From: Geobacter sp. AOG1
GTDB taxonomy: Bacteria; Desulfobacterota; Desulfuromonadia; Geobacterales; Geobacteraceae
Direction of reading: 5' to 3'
DNA length: 64,000 nt
Assembly: GCF_019972315.1 (NCBI RefSeq)
Contig: NZ_BLIZ01000001.1
Location: 2,100,513 to 2,164,512 of the forward strand
A program made the translations under genes and the position numbers. The notes beneath the pieces were generated by a model, which worked only from the letters and a program-made list of their open reading frames with translations, had not been told where the DNA came from and did not search any database. Shown here in pieces: positions 35,679-44,363 of the stretch; within the stretch, counting starts at the first letter, position 1, and each line of letters begins with the position of its first letter.

Positions 35679-36713
35679 TCAATCTGATACTACGAACCGT
35701 TCCCGGAGCTGCCGTTCCAGCTCTTCGCCGGCAGTAGTGAAATCCTCAAGGGAAAGGGTGAAATCTTCCGTCCAGTCCCGGGTCTTGTAGTAGAGCCGGT
35801 CGTAGTAGCCGGTCATGAGCTCGGCCATGAACGGCTCCAGTTCCCAGCGTTCCAGGTAGCCGGCGATTTCCGCATACTTTTCCCCGCCGAGCCTTTTCTT
35901 GATCCTGTCCAGCGCCGCCCCCATCCCGTCTTTGTAGTCGGGCCTGCCGTACTCGTCGATGAGCCGGGCAACCCGGGTTTCCAGGGAGGCGTTACCCCAG
36001 ACCAGTGTCCCTTCCCGCATCACTTCGTAGAAATTGCCGGGGAGTGATATCTTGCCGATCCGCCGGCTCTCCCCTTCGAGAATAATCGGCATGCCCTGTG
36101 GGACCTGCCTGAGGGCGTCCCAGAGGAGTGTTTCGAAGCGCTTCTGGGTCAGGTCCTGGGTGAGCCCCAGTTCGCCGAAGGCGGAACCCCGGTGGCAGGC
36201 GAGCCCTTCCAGGTCGATGACACGCCAGATGTCGGTCCTCAGGCCGAGGAGAAAGGTGGTTTTGCCGATGCCGGTCATGCCGTGGAGGACCACCAGCGGG
36301 CCAGAGGGGACGTAGGGGGTAAAGAAGGCAGCCACGTGGTCGCGGAAGGCGCGGTATCCCCCCTGCAACTGGACCGCCCGGTGTCCGGTCAGATCCAGTA
36401 TGCTCGTGACGGTCTTGCTTCGCAGTCCCCCCCGCCAGCAGTAGACCAGGATGGGACGGCCGGCAGCGGCTTCCGCTATTTCAGCAACCATGGCTGGATA
36501 ACGGTGGGCGGTCAGTTCCAGCCCACGGCGGCGGGCCTCGTAAGGGCCGGTCTGTTTGTAGAGGGTGCCAATCTCAACCCGCTCCTCGTTGGAAAGGAGC
36601 GGCACGTTCATGGCGCCGGGAATATGGTCGTCGGCGAACTCCAGCGGAGTGCGCACATCCACCACCAGGTGGCTTTCCAGCAGTGATGCGTCAAATGGCA
36701 CGGTATCGGGCAA
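35679..36713 (-). CDS. mnmH: tRNA 2-selenouridine synthase
   Basis: A 344-residue protein that replaces sulfur with selenium at wobble 2-thiouridine of Lys, Glu and Gln tRNAs via a geranylated intermediate. The N-terminal rhodanese domain has catalytic Cys in LVYCWRGGLRS near 92-102. The P-loop domain has HGMTGIGKTTFLLG near 144-157 for the bound geranyl or phosphate chemistry. Presence of this gene implies a selenophosphate supply (selD), which is not in this window. Length and domain order are normal. Confidence 0.93.
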   Translation of the reverse strand: MPDTVPFDASLLESHLVVDVRTPLEFADDHIPGAMNVPLLSNEERVEIGTLYKQTGPYEARRRGLELTAHRYPAMVAEIAEAAAGRPILVYCWRGGLRSKTVTSILDLTGHRAVQLQGGYRAFRDHVAAFFTPYVPSGPLVVLHGMTGIGKTTFLLGLRTDIWRVIDLEGLACHRGSAFGELGLTQDLTQKRFETLLWDALRQVPQGMPIILEGESRRIGKISLPGNFYEVMREGTLVWGNASLETRVARLIDEYGRPDYKDGMGAALDRIKKRLGGEKYAEIAGYLERWELEPFMAELMTGYYDRLYYKTRDWTEDFTLSLEDFTTAGEELERQLRERFVVSD

Positions 36714-36843
36714 GGGGAACCTCCGGAAACGGTCGGTACATTATAGAGGAGAGGGGAGGGGAAATGCAAGGGAGGTGAAGATATAGCGGCAGATTAGTGA
36801 CTTATGGGGAGTGGGGGATACAATTAATACGTGAAAAAAACAG

Positions 36844-36928
36844 TTTCACGCAACGAACGCGACGAACGCAACGTAACATCGAGCGATTGATTTGAATTTC
36901 GTAGCGTTCGTTGCGTCGTCGCGTGAGC
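36844..36928. repeat. Imperfect palindromic intergenic repeat
   Basis: The left part (TTTCACGCAACGAACGCGAC) and right part (GTTGCGTCGTCGCGTGAGC) pair with one insertion. Repeated ACGAACGC units are visible on both strands. It is followed by CTCTGCGCCTCTGCGT. This 300-bp gap before the P-type ATPase holds no gene. Confidence 0.6.
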
Positions 36929-37018
36929 AAATGGCTTTCAAAATAAAAAATACATAAAACATCGTCTCTGCGCCTCTGCGTCAACAGATTGTTTTTGCTC
37001 ATGTAAGGCGAGGATTCC

Positions 37019-39718
37019 ATGCACCAGGTCCCCCTTCCCGAATTCTGCCACCGGCTCCACACCGACCCGGCAAACGGACTTTCCAGCCGGGAGGCTGTCC
37101 TGCGCCTGGCGCACGACGGTCCCAATACCCTCCGGCAGCGGAAGAAAGAGCCGGAACTGGTGAAATTCCTCCGCCAGCTCACCAACCTGTTCGCCCTTCT
37201 CCTCTGGGCAGGTGCGGCCTTTTCCTTCACGGCCGAATGGCTTCGTCCCGGCGAGGGGAACATCTTCATCGGGGTGGCGCTGGTGGGGGTGGTGGTGCTG
37301 AATGGTCTCTTCAGCTACTACCAGCAGCACAAGGCCGAGCGGATCATGGCCGGCTTCCGCGACATGCTCCCCCAGATGGCGCGGGTGGTGCGTGACGGGA
37401 TACTTTCTGAGATACCCGCTGCCCAGCTGGTAAGGGGGGATGTGATTCTCCTGGAAGAGGGAGAGCAGGTCCCGGCGGACGCCCGCCTGGTAGAGGTAGC
37501 GGGGCTGAAGGTGGATAATTCCTCCCTGACCGGCGAATCGGAGCCCCAGCTCCGCACCACCTATCCCACCGACAAGCGCCTGCTGGAGAGCCGCAACGTG
37601 GTCTTTTCCGGCACGACGGTCCAGGCGGGAGATGGGAAAGGGATTGTCTTCGCTACCGCCATGAAGACCCAGATCGGCCGCACCGCCGATCTCACCCAGT
37701 CGGTGGCGGTACAGGAAATCCCGATCCGCCGGGAGATCCTCCACTTCACCCGGATCATTTCCGCCATTGCCGTCGTCATGGGGGTGGCGGTCTTCCTCGT
37801 CAGCTTCTTTATCCTCGACAACCCTCTCCCGGCCAAGCTGATCTTTGCCATCGGCATCATCGTCGCCAACGTCCCGGAAGGGCTCCTCCCGACGGTGACC
37901 CTCTGCCTCTCCCTGGCGGCGCGACGCATGGCGGACAACCAGGCGCTCGTCAAGAACCTGGAGTCGGTGGAGACCCTCGGCTGCACCACGGTCATCTGCA
38001 CCGACAAGACCGGCACCCTGACTATGAACCGGATGGCGGTGAAACGGCTCTTCCTCAACGAGTGCATACACAGCGAGGCAGACAAGTCCTTCGAGCGGGA
38101 AGAGCTGGAGAAACTGCTGATGGTGGCGACCCTCTGCAACAACGCACATGTGAAGGGTGGCGGTTCCTACGTTGGCGATCCGACGGAAGTGGCTCTGTTG
38201 CAGTTCGTGACACGGTTCCATGACGTGGGTGAGGTGCAGGCGGCATCACCACGCCTGTTCGAGGAACCGTTTACCGGCAGGACCAAGCTGATGGTGACCG
38301 TCAACCGGGTGGAGGGGAGCCAGGTGGCGTGCCTCAAGGGTGCACCCGACGTCGCCATCGGGTTCTGCGATGCCATCCTCATCGACGGAACGGCCGTCCC
38401 CCTGTCCGATGACCACCGGAGGGCCTACCTTTCCGCCTACGAGGAACTGGCCCGCAAGGGTGAGCGGGTGCTCCTCCTCGCCTGGCGGGAGGTGGAACCC
38501 CGTGAGGTCTGGCATGAGGAGGACCTGCCGACATCGGGATACGTCTTCATCGGACTCATCGGGATGCTCGACCCGCCGCGCCCCGAAGTGCCGGAAGCGG
38601 TGAAGGCGATCCGCTCTGCCGGGGTCAGGGTAGTGATGGTGACCGGCGACTACCAGACAACCGCCGAGGCCATCGGCCGGATGGTGGGGATCGTCACGGG
38701 GGACCAGCCGGCCGTCATCACCGGCGAACAGCTCCGCACCATGGGTGACGCCATGCTGGAGTGGGAGCTGGAGCAGGAGGAGGTCATCTTCGCCCGCACC
38801 TCGCCGGAACAGAAGCTGCGCATCGTTCAGGCCCTGCAGCGACGCGGCGATGTGGTGGCCGTGACCGGCGACGGGGTGAACGATGCCCCCGCCCTGAAGC
38901 AGGCCGATATCGGCGTCGCCATGGGGCTTGCCGGCACCGACGTGGCCCGGGAAGCGGCGGATATGGTGCTTCTGGACGACAATTTTGCCACCCTTCTCCC
39001 CGCTATCCGGGAAGGACGGACCATCTTCGACAACCTGAAGAAATCCATTGCCTACACCGTCACCCACGCGGTTCCCGAGGTGGCTCCCTACCTCGCTTTC
39101 CTCCTCCTCGGCATCCCCCTGCCTCTCACGGTCATGCTCATCCTCTCAATCGACCTGGGGACCGACATGCTTCCGGCCATCTCGCTCGGGATGGAGCGGG
39201 CGGAGCGGGACATTATGCAGATTCCGCCCCGCTCCCGCAAGGAGCGGCTGGTGAACCGGCGCCTCCTCTTCACCTCCTATGCCTTGCACGGAGTGATCGA
39301 AGCGGCGGCAGGCTTCTATGCGTACTTCACCGTCCTTCATGCCGGTGGCTGGCAGTGGGGAGATGCGCTGGTACCGGGCAATCCCCTTTACCTGCAAGGG
39401 ATCTCCGCCTTCTTTGCCGCCATCGTGGTCTGCCAAGTTGCCAATGCCTTCATGGCAAAGACCCATCGCCAGTCGCTCTTCCATCAGGGTATACTGTCCA
39501 ACCGCTGGCTCCTCGTCGGCATCGCCGTCGAACTGGTTCTGGCCGTCTCCATTATCGGCCTGGAACCGCTCCACACCCTATTCGGCAATGCCGGCCTGAC
39601 GGCGGGCGAGTTCTTCCTCGCCTGGCCCTTTGCCGTCGGGATGATCCTGCTTGACGAACTGCGCCGGTGGCTTATTCGCCGGAACGTCAGATGGGTCGTT
39701 GACCTGACGGGGAGCTGA
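37019..39718 (+). CDS. Cation-transporting P-type ATPase, type II (IIC-like)
   Basis: An 899-residue P-type ATPase. The cation-ATPase N domain starts at residue 1 (CHRLHTDPANGLSSREAVLRL). Helices M1-M2 are near 55-100. The actuator TGES motif is at about 177 (SSLTGESEP). The M4 signature ANVPEGLLPTV is near 285. The phosphorylation site CTDKTGTLT is near 327 and the hinge TGDGVNDAP near 622. Six helices follow. The M4 sequence resembles Na/K-ATPase-like or Ca-ATPase-like type II pumps more than heavy-metal CPx pumps, so Na, K or Ca are candidates. The exact ion is uncertain. It stands alone. Confidence 0.9.
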   Translation: MHQVPLPEFCHRLHTDPANGLSSREAVLRLAHDGPNTLRQRKKEPELVKFLRQLTNLFALLLWAGAAFSFTAEWLRPGEGNIFIGVALVGVVVLNGLFSYYQQHKAERIMAGFRDMLPQMARVVRDGILSEIPAAQLVRGDVILLEEGEQVPADARLVEVAGLKVDNSSLTGESEPQLRTTYPTDKRLLESRNVVFSGTTVQAGDGKGIVFATAMKTQIGRTADLTQSVAVQEIPIRREILHFTRIISAIAVVMGVAVFLVSFFILDNPLPAKLIFAIGIIVANVPEGLLPTVTLCLSLAARRMADNQALVKNLESVETLGCTTVICTDKTGTLTMNRMAVKRLFLNECIHSEADKSFEREELEKLLMVATLCNNAHVKGGGSYVGDPTEVALLQFVTRFHDVGEVQAASPRLFEEPFTGRTKLMVTVNRVEGSQVACLKGAPDVAIGFCDAILIDGTAVPLSDDHRRAYLSAYEELARKGERVLLLAWREVEPREVWHEEDLPTSGYVFIGLIGMLDPPRPEVPEAVKAIRSAGVRVVMVTGDYQTTAEAIGRMVGIVTGDQPAVITGEQLRTMGDAMLEWELEQEEVIFARTSPEQKLRIVQALQRRGDVVAVTGDGVNDAPALKQADIGVAMGLAGTDVAREAADMVLLDDNFATLLPAIREGRTIFDNLKKSIAYTVTHAVPEVAPYLAFLLLGIPLPLTVMLILSIDLGTDMLPAISLGMERAERDIMQIPPRSRKERLVNRRLLFTSYALHGVIEAAAGFYAYFTVLHAGGWQWGDALVPGNPLYLQGISAFFAAIVVCQVANAFMAKTHRQSLFHQGILSNRWLLVGIAVELVLAVSIIGLEPLHTLFGNAGLTAGEFFLAWPFAVGMILLDELRRWLIRRNVRWVVDLTGS

Positions 39719-39740
39719 CCCCCTGGACGCGCATTCACCC

Positions 39741-39769
39741 TTGATTTTTAAGGGTTAAAGTGCTATAAG
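39741..39769 (+). promoter_or_regulatory. Sigma-70-type promoter of the aldolase gene
   Basis: TTGATT (39741-39746), 17-base spacer, TATAAG (39764-39769), 60 bp before the aldolase start codon. Confidence 0.65.
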
Positions 39770-39828
39770 GTGATGCGTTTTTTTTGTTATCCGAAAAATT
39801 TTCACTAATACTGAAAAAGGAGTGTGCA

Positions 39829-41100
39829 ATGGCAGATTTCGACAAGGCTCTGGCGGTTGGGCGCCCCGCCAACATCCGGAAACTCTTCCCCAATTCCAAG
39901 GCCCTCATCGTCAGCGGCAAGGTGATCGACCGGGCCATGCTCGCCAAGGGTAACGCCCTGGCGCTGGCCGCCAACGGCCGCAACTACTTCGTCATCCGTG
40001 GGGTGCTGAAGGCAGCCCAGCGGGCGAATGCGGCGGTGATCATCGAAATCGCCAAGTCGGAGGGGGGGCAGAAGTCCTACTGCGCCGTGAACTACTGGAA
40101 CATGGCCCGCATCGTCGATGCCATCTGCAACGAGCTTTCCATAACCGTCCCGGTGGCGATCCACGCCGACCACTACGGCATCAAGAACGACAAGGACCTG
40201 GCCGCCGCCAAGGTGGAAGTACCGACCATGTTCGAGGCGGGGATCACCTCCATCGCCATCGACGCCTCCCACCTCCCCGACGACGAGAACCTGCTGGCCA
40301 ACCTCGCTCTCAACCCCTACATCCCCGCCTGGGCCGGACTGGAGACCGAAGTTGGCGAGATCAAGGGGAACCAGGGGCTCTCCACCGTGGAGGAGGCAAA
40401 GTTCCTCATCCAGGGACTGAACGCCAACGGCATCTTCCCCGACTGGATCGCCCTCAACAACGGTACCACCCATGGCCTCGAAGCCTCCGACGCCGGTATC
40501 CAGGTTGGACTCACCGCCGACATCCACAAGGCCCTCACCCCCTACAAGGTGAGCGGTGCCCAGCATGGCACCTCCGGCAACAGCTCGGAGCGTCTCCGGG
40601 AGATCGCCGCCAAGACCAGGACCACCAAGGCAAACGTTGCCACTGCCCTGCAGATGATCTCCTGGGGGCTGGAAGTGAACGACTACGGCAACGCCCAGCT
40701 GGATGCCAACGGCAACTTCATCAAGGTGAAGGGTGAGGGGATGACCGAGGAGCTATGGGCCGAGATGGTCGCTCTTGCCGAGTCCAAGGGGTGGAAGAAG
40801 GGGGATTACAAGAACCTGAACCTCCCCTTCGAGAACAAGCTGCTGGCGCAGCCTGAAGAAATCCGGGAGCGGATGGCGAAGCGGGTGGAGGATTTTGCCT
40901 ACAAGATGATCACTGAGGTGTTCAACTCGAAGGATACCGCACCCCTGGCCGTGGCGGCGATTCTCAAGGCCGATTCCGCCGACGTGGGGCCCAAGGGGAG
41001 CCAGATCGAGGATCCGGCCCACTGGACCGAGGACCAGATCCGGGAGCGGGCGAAGAGCCTGGCAGGTGACAAGGGAGCGGCGGGGAACTTCGACGACTAG
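39829..41100 (+). CDS. Class II fructose-bisphosphate aldolase family protein
   Basis: A 423-residue class II (zinc-dependent) aldolase. Metal-binding and active-site segments are AIHADHYGIKND near 108-119, DASHLPDDENLL near 145, LALNNGTTHG near 208, and VSGAQHGTSGNSSE near 242 with its phosphate-binding loop. It is longer than FbaA of E. coli and could equally be a tagatose- or sedoheptulose-bisphosphate aldolase. The glycolytic or gluconeogenic role is the simplest reading. AAAAAGGAG precedes the ATG at 39829. It has its own promoter and terminator, so it is monocistronic. Confidence 0.85.
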   Translation: MADFDKALAVGRPANIRKLFPNSKALIVSGKVIDRAMLAKGNALALAANGRNYFVIRGVLKAAQRANAAVIIEIAKSEGGQKSYCAVNYWNMARIVDAICNELSITVPVAIHADHYGIKNDKDLAAAKVEVPTMFEAGITSIAIDASHLPDDENLLANLALNPYIPAWAGLETEVGEIKGNQGLSTVEEAKFLIQGLNANGIFPDWIALNNGTTHGLEASDAGIQVGLTADIHKALTPYKVSGAQHGTSGNSSERLREIAAKTRTTKANVATALQMISWGLEVNDYGNAQLDANGNFIKVKGEGMTEELWAEMVALAESKGWKKGDYKNLNLPFENKLLAQPEEIRERMAKRVEDFAYKMITEVFNSKDTAPLAVAAILKADSADVGPKGSQIEDPAHWTEDQIRERAKSLAGDKGAAGNFDD

Positions 41101-41141
41101 TCCCGATCCGTCTCGCCGCGTAATCGAATCGAAGTAGAATA

Positions 41142-41165
41142 GGGGGCTCTCGCAGCCCCCTTTTT
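41142..41165 (+). terminator. Rho-independent terminator of the aldolase gene
   Basis: GGGGGCT-ctcgc-AGCCCCC followed by five T residues, 41 bp after the stop codon. Confidence 0.92.
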
Positions 41166-41200
41166 GTCAGACAGAATCCTAATCACGGGCTGGTATATCA

Positions 41201-41467
41201 ATGAACGATTCACCGCAAACCGCCGGGCCATCCCGGCGCTCTTTCATCTATGCCGGCATCGTCGTCGGCGTTCTCGTCAGTATCTGGTATATCCACAAGA
41301 ATCATACCATCGGAACCATTGCGGGCGGAGCGGTGGTTCCGGACCCCGTCTGGACCCAGTTCGTTAATGTCTCCCTCATCATGTTCGCCGCTATCTTCCA
41401 GTTCAGCCTCCTCCACAAGCTGGTGGCCTGGGTGGCAAGGCTCCTGAAGGGGAAGAGGGGCGCCTGA
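41201..41467 (+). CDS. Small two-helix membrane protein
   Basis: An 88-residue protein with hydrophobic helices at about 15-34 (IYAGIVVGVLVSIWYIH) and 55-75 (VSLIMFAAIFQFSLLHKLV). A basic C terminus (RLLKGKRGA) is probably cytoplasmic. No family was recognised. It ends five bases before the HD-domain gene, so both are probably translated from one transcript; the link hints at a membrane partner for that enzyme. Confidence 0.7.
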   Translation: MNDSPQTAGPSRRSFIYAGIVVGVLVSIWYIHKNHTIGTIAGGAVVPDPVWTQFVNVSLIMFAAIFQFSLLHKLVAWVARLLKGKRGA

Positions 41468-41472
41468 TCGCC

Positions 41473-42258
41473 ATGGAACCCGCCGACCTGACCCGACTGC
41501 GCGACTGGTTCGACCGCTACTGCCGGACCTTTTACGTCGACGATGCGGAAGCCCAGCGCAACATTGCCCTCAAGGAGGAGCATACCCGCCGGGTCTGCGC
41601 CAACATGGAACTGCTTGTGGAGAGCCTCGGCCTGGAGGAGGGGAGCCGGCGACTGGCCATGACGGTCGCCCTGTTCCACGACGTGGGGCGGTTCGAGCAG
41701 TACCGCCGTTACGGCACCTTCAAGGATGCGGACTCGGTGAACCATGCCGCCCTGGGAGCACGGGTCCTCGCCGAAGAGCGGGTCCTGGACCGTCTTCCCA
41801 CGGCGGAGCAGTCCCTCATCGTCCGTGCAGTTGCCCTCCACAACGCCTTTATCCTCCCCGCGGACCTAGATAGCACGACTGGTCTCTATGTGCGCCTCAT
41901 CCGGGATGCGGACAAGCTGGACATCTGGCGAGTCTTCCTCGACTACTACCGGGCACCTGCCGAGGAGCGGGCGTCGGCCGTCTCCCTCGGCTTTGCCGAC
42001 CGCCCCGCCTGCTCGCCCGACGTGCTGGCCTGCCTGCGGGAAGGGAAGATGGTGAACTTGAGCCAGCTCGCCACCCTCAACGACTTCAAGCTCCTCCAGC
42101 TCTCGTGGGTGCATGACCTGAACTTCCCCGCGTCCTTCCGGCTGGCCCGAGAGCAGGGGTACCTGGCGGGTATCGCCGCCACCCTTCCTGCCGTTCCCGC
42201 AGTGCAGGTGGTGGTGCTGGCGGTGCTGGCGGAACTGGAGCGGAGGGGAACTCTGTAG
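41473..42258 (+). CDS. HD-domain phosphohydrolase
   Basis: A 261-residue soluble protein. The HD motif is LFHDVGRFEQYRRYGTF near residues 69-85, with an upstream His (EEHTRRVCANMEL) and the downstream DSVNHAALGARVL and RDADKLDIWRVFLDYY. This is the general metal-dependent HD phosphohydrolase core, of the simple HDc type and not HD-GYP. The substrate is unknown; nucleotides are typical for the superfamily. Confidence 0.83.
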   Translation: MEPADLTRLRDWFDRYCRTFYVDDAEAQRNIALKEEHTRRVCANMELLVESLGLEEGSRRLAMTVALFHDVGRFEQYRRYGTFKDADSVNHAALGARVLAEERVLDRLPTAEQSLIVRAVALHNAFILPADLDSTTGLYVRLIRDADKLDIWRVFLDYYRAPAEERASAVSLGFADRPACSPDVLACLREGKMVNLSQLATLNDFKLLQLSWVHDLNFPASFRLAREQGYLAGIAATLPAVPAVQVVVLAVLAELERRGTL

Positions 42259-42374
42259 TAGCCCCTCAGGTTGACAGAGGCGAAAACAGTAATTAATTTG
42301 CAGTAAATCCCGGAAAAAATGCTACACTTCCCCCCGATGAATGAAACCCCACAACCCATGGAGAACTTTGAACA

Positions 42375-43334
42375 ATGAAAAGAAAAACAGGACAACTCTT
42401 TGCAATGGCAATCGCCGTACTGTTTCTTTCCCTGAGCGTCATGGAGATGGAGGCGTCGGCCCGGGCCGGTGGCGGACGGTCCTTCGGGAGCCGCGGCTCC
42501 CGAAGCTATTCAACCCCTGCAAGCCCGTCCAGCCAGCCAGCTCCGTCTCGGCAGGTTGCGCCTCCGTCGCAGCCAACCTCGCCGCCACCCTTCCAGCAGC
42601 CCCAGCCTGCGGGGGGCGGTTTCCTGCGGAATATGGCAGGAGGGCTGGTCGGCGGTATGCTCGGTGGCATGCTGTTCCGTAGCCTCGGTTTCGGTGGTGG
42701 CGGCGGCATGGGGAGGAGTGGCATCGGCCTGTTCGAGATCCTGCTCCTGGCGGGGATCGGCTACTTCATCTACCGGATAGTGAAGAGCAGGAGAGAGGCG
42801 TCCGAGTCGAGCCAGACCTATTACAGTCAAGGTGGATATCAACAGCCGGTACAGGCGGTTCCCCAGAGCTATGAGCCGGAACCGGCCGACGTGGCGACGG
42901 GGTTGGCACACATCCGCCAGATGGACGCATCCTTCGACGAGAACCGCTTCAACGACAACGTCATGGACATCTTCTTCAAGATCCAGGGGGCCTGGATGAA
43001 CCGGGACCTGGCACCGGTGACGAACCTTCTCACCGACGAGATGCGGCGGATATTCCAGGAGGATATCGGCAAACTCCTGGCTGACAAGAAAGTGAACCGG
43101 CTCGAGAACATCGCCGTCCGGAGCGTGGAGGTGGCGGAGGCGTGGCAGGAGTCGGGGCAGGATTTCATCACCGCCCTGATCTACGCCAACCTCCTGGACT
43201 ACACCACCGACGATACCACCGGCCAGGTGGTGGCGGGAAGCAAGACCGACCCGGTGAAATTCGAGGAGTACTGGACCTTTACGAGACCGGTGGGGAATAA
43301 TCCCTGGAAGCTCTCGGGGATCGACCAGAAGTAG
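42375..43334 (+). CDS. Tim44-like domain membrane protein
   Basis: A 319-residue protein. The signal peptide or N-terminal anchor is at about 9-29. A low-complexity Ser/Pro/Gln segment follows (40-75), then a Gly-rich stretch (GGMLGGMLFRSLGFGGGGGMG), a membrane helix at about 118-138 (FEILLLAGIGYFIYRIV), and a C-terminal Tim44/MRPL45 domain (about 185-319, LLTDEMRRIFQEDIGKLLADKK...). The bacterial members are membrane-associated with unknown partners. A perfect 18-bp bidirectional terminator follows the intergenic repeat downstream. Confidence 0.87.
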   Translation: MKRKTGQLFAMAIAVLFLSLSVMEMEASARAGGGRSFGSRGSRSYSTPASPSSQPAPSRQVAPPSQPTSPPPFQQPQPAGGGFLRNMAGGLVGGMLGGMLFRSLGFGGGGGMGRSGIGLFEILLLAGIGYFIYRIVKSRREASESSQTYYSQGGYQQPVQAVPQSYEPEPADVATGLAHIRQMDASFDENRFNDNVMDIFFKIQGAWMNRDLAPVTNLLTDEMRRIFQEDIGKLLADKKVNRLENIAVRSVEVAEAWQESGQDFITALIYANLLDYTTDDTTGQVVAGSKTDPVKFEEYWTFTRPVGNNPWKLSGIDQK

Positions 43335-43337
43335 TCG

Positions 43338-43457
43338 CGGCTGCGGAAAAAGTCCATCTGCTGCGTTACGCTCGCCATGGGTCACTGCGGCGTACTTTAT
43401 GTACGCCTCATTCCCCATGACTCGCAAGCCTTGCAGCTGGAGCTTTTTGCACAGCCG
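43338..43457. repeat. Palindrome-ended intergenic element, family B copy
   Basis: The outer arms CGGCTGCGGAAAAAGTCCA and TGGAGCTTTTTGCACAGCCG pair. The central dyad is GGCGTACTTTATGTACGCC at 43389-43407, and GCCTTGC follows as at 12478. Confidence 0.7.
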
Positions 43458-43474
43458 AATGAGGTTTCACATCC

Positions 43475-43515
43475 AAACAAAGAAGGGCAGGCTCATCGCC
43501 TGCCCTTCTTTGTTT
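43475..43515. terminator. Bidirectional terminator with perfect 18-bp arms
   Basis: AAACAAAGAAGGGCAGGC, loop tcatc, GCCTGCCCTTCTTTGTTT. It stands between the convergent Tim44 and trmL genes. Confidence 0.93.
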
Positions 43516-43538
43516 AGGTTGGTTGCTTTTCCAGGTCC

Positions 43539-44033
43539 CTAATCCCCGGTCCCTGACCCCTCGTTTTCCAGTTGTCCCGTCTGGCGCAGCGCTTCGTAGA
43601 GGACGATGCCCGCGGCGGTGGAGAGGTTGAGGCTCCGGACCGAGCCCGTTATGGGAATCCGGACGCTCGTGGCGGGATTGGCGTCGATGAGGGAATCGGG
43701 AAGCCCTTTGGTCTCCTTGCCGAAGACGAGGAAGTCACCCGCTTCATACCGGATGGCCACGTGGGACAGGGCCGCCTTCTTGCTGGTGTAGATGAAGCGT
43801 GCTGCGGGATAGGCTGCCTGGAGGGCGGGAAGGTCTGGCCAGTAGTGGATCTCCACCGCGGCCCAGTAGTCGAGGCCGGCCCTTTTCAGCTGCCGGTCGT
43901 CGGTGGAGAAGCCGAGCTTCCCCACCAGGTGGAGGACGGTGCCGGTGGCGCCGCAGAGGCGGGCGATGTTGCCGGTGTTGGGGGGGATTTCCGGCTCCAC
44001 GAGGACGATGTGAAAGGGTTTGTAAGGTTTCAT
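43539..44033 (-). CDS. trmL: tRNA (cytidine(34)-2'-O)-methyltransferase
   Basis: A SPOUT-family methyltransferase of about 164 residues that methylates the 2'-hydroxyl at wobble position 34 of leucine tRNAs. The N-terminal motif VLVEPEIPPNTGNIARLCGATG and the knot region FGKETKGLPDSLI and IPITGSVRSLNLSTAAGIVLYEALRQ are diagnostic. The start is uncertain: ATG at 44033 gives the usual length, ATG at 44054 would add seven residues, and neither has a strong ribosome site. Confidence 0.92.
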   Translation of the reverse strand: MKPYKPFHIVLVEPEIPPNTGNIARLCGATGTVLHLVGKLGFSTDDRQLKRAGLDYWAAVEIHYWPDLPALQAAYPAARFIYTSKKAALSHVAIRYEAGDFLVFGKETKGLPDSLIDANPATSVRIPITGSVRSLNLSTAAGIVLYEALRQTGQLENEGSGTGD

Positions 44034-44084
44034 GGGAAGGCTCACTGCCATCAATTACCGCTTTTTGCGCTTCAGGTGGGTTTC

Positions 44085-44232
44085 CCGTTCTGCTCAAGGT
44101 CCCCTCGCGCCGCCGCTGTTCGGCTCATTCGCGCCGGCCGATCGGCCGGCTCTGCTCAATTTCGCCTACATCGGCTGACACTCGGTCACATTCGCTCCAC
44201 GGGATACCCCCCTCGCGGATTCGACAAGTGTA
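44085..44232. repeat. Intergenic element, family C copy 2
   Basis: It matches 20637-20782 through the CCGCCGCTGT, TTTCGCCT, CGGCTGACACTCGG, ACATTCGC and CACGGGATACCCC blocks. It carries an extra internal palindrome GCCGGCCGATCGGCCGGC at 44134-44151 that is absent from the first copy. It lies between divergent trmL and serA. Confidence 0.65.
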
Positions 44233-44363
44233 TACCACGAATCGGGGCGGCCGGTCTTGCAATTTTTTGCCGACGGGTCTATTATGCTCCTTTCTTTCCG
44301 GACGACGATGCGCCGTACGGTTCCATGGCGCACATTTCCAAATCTCTTATCCAAGGAGCGGCA

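Noticed and set aside
36938-38221. Minus-strand frame of 427 codons opposite the P-type ATPase
   Set aside because: Antisense to a clear ATPase gene and without recognisable domains.
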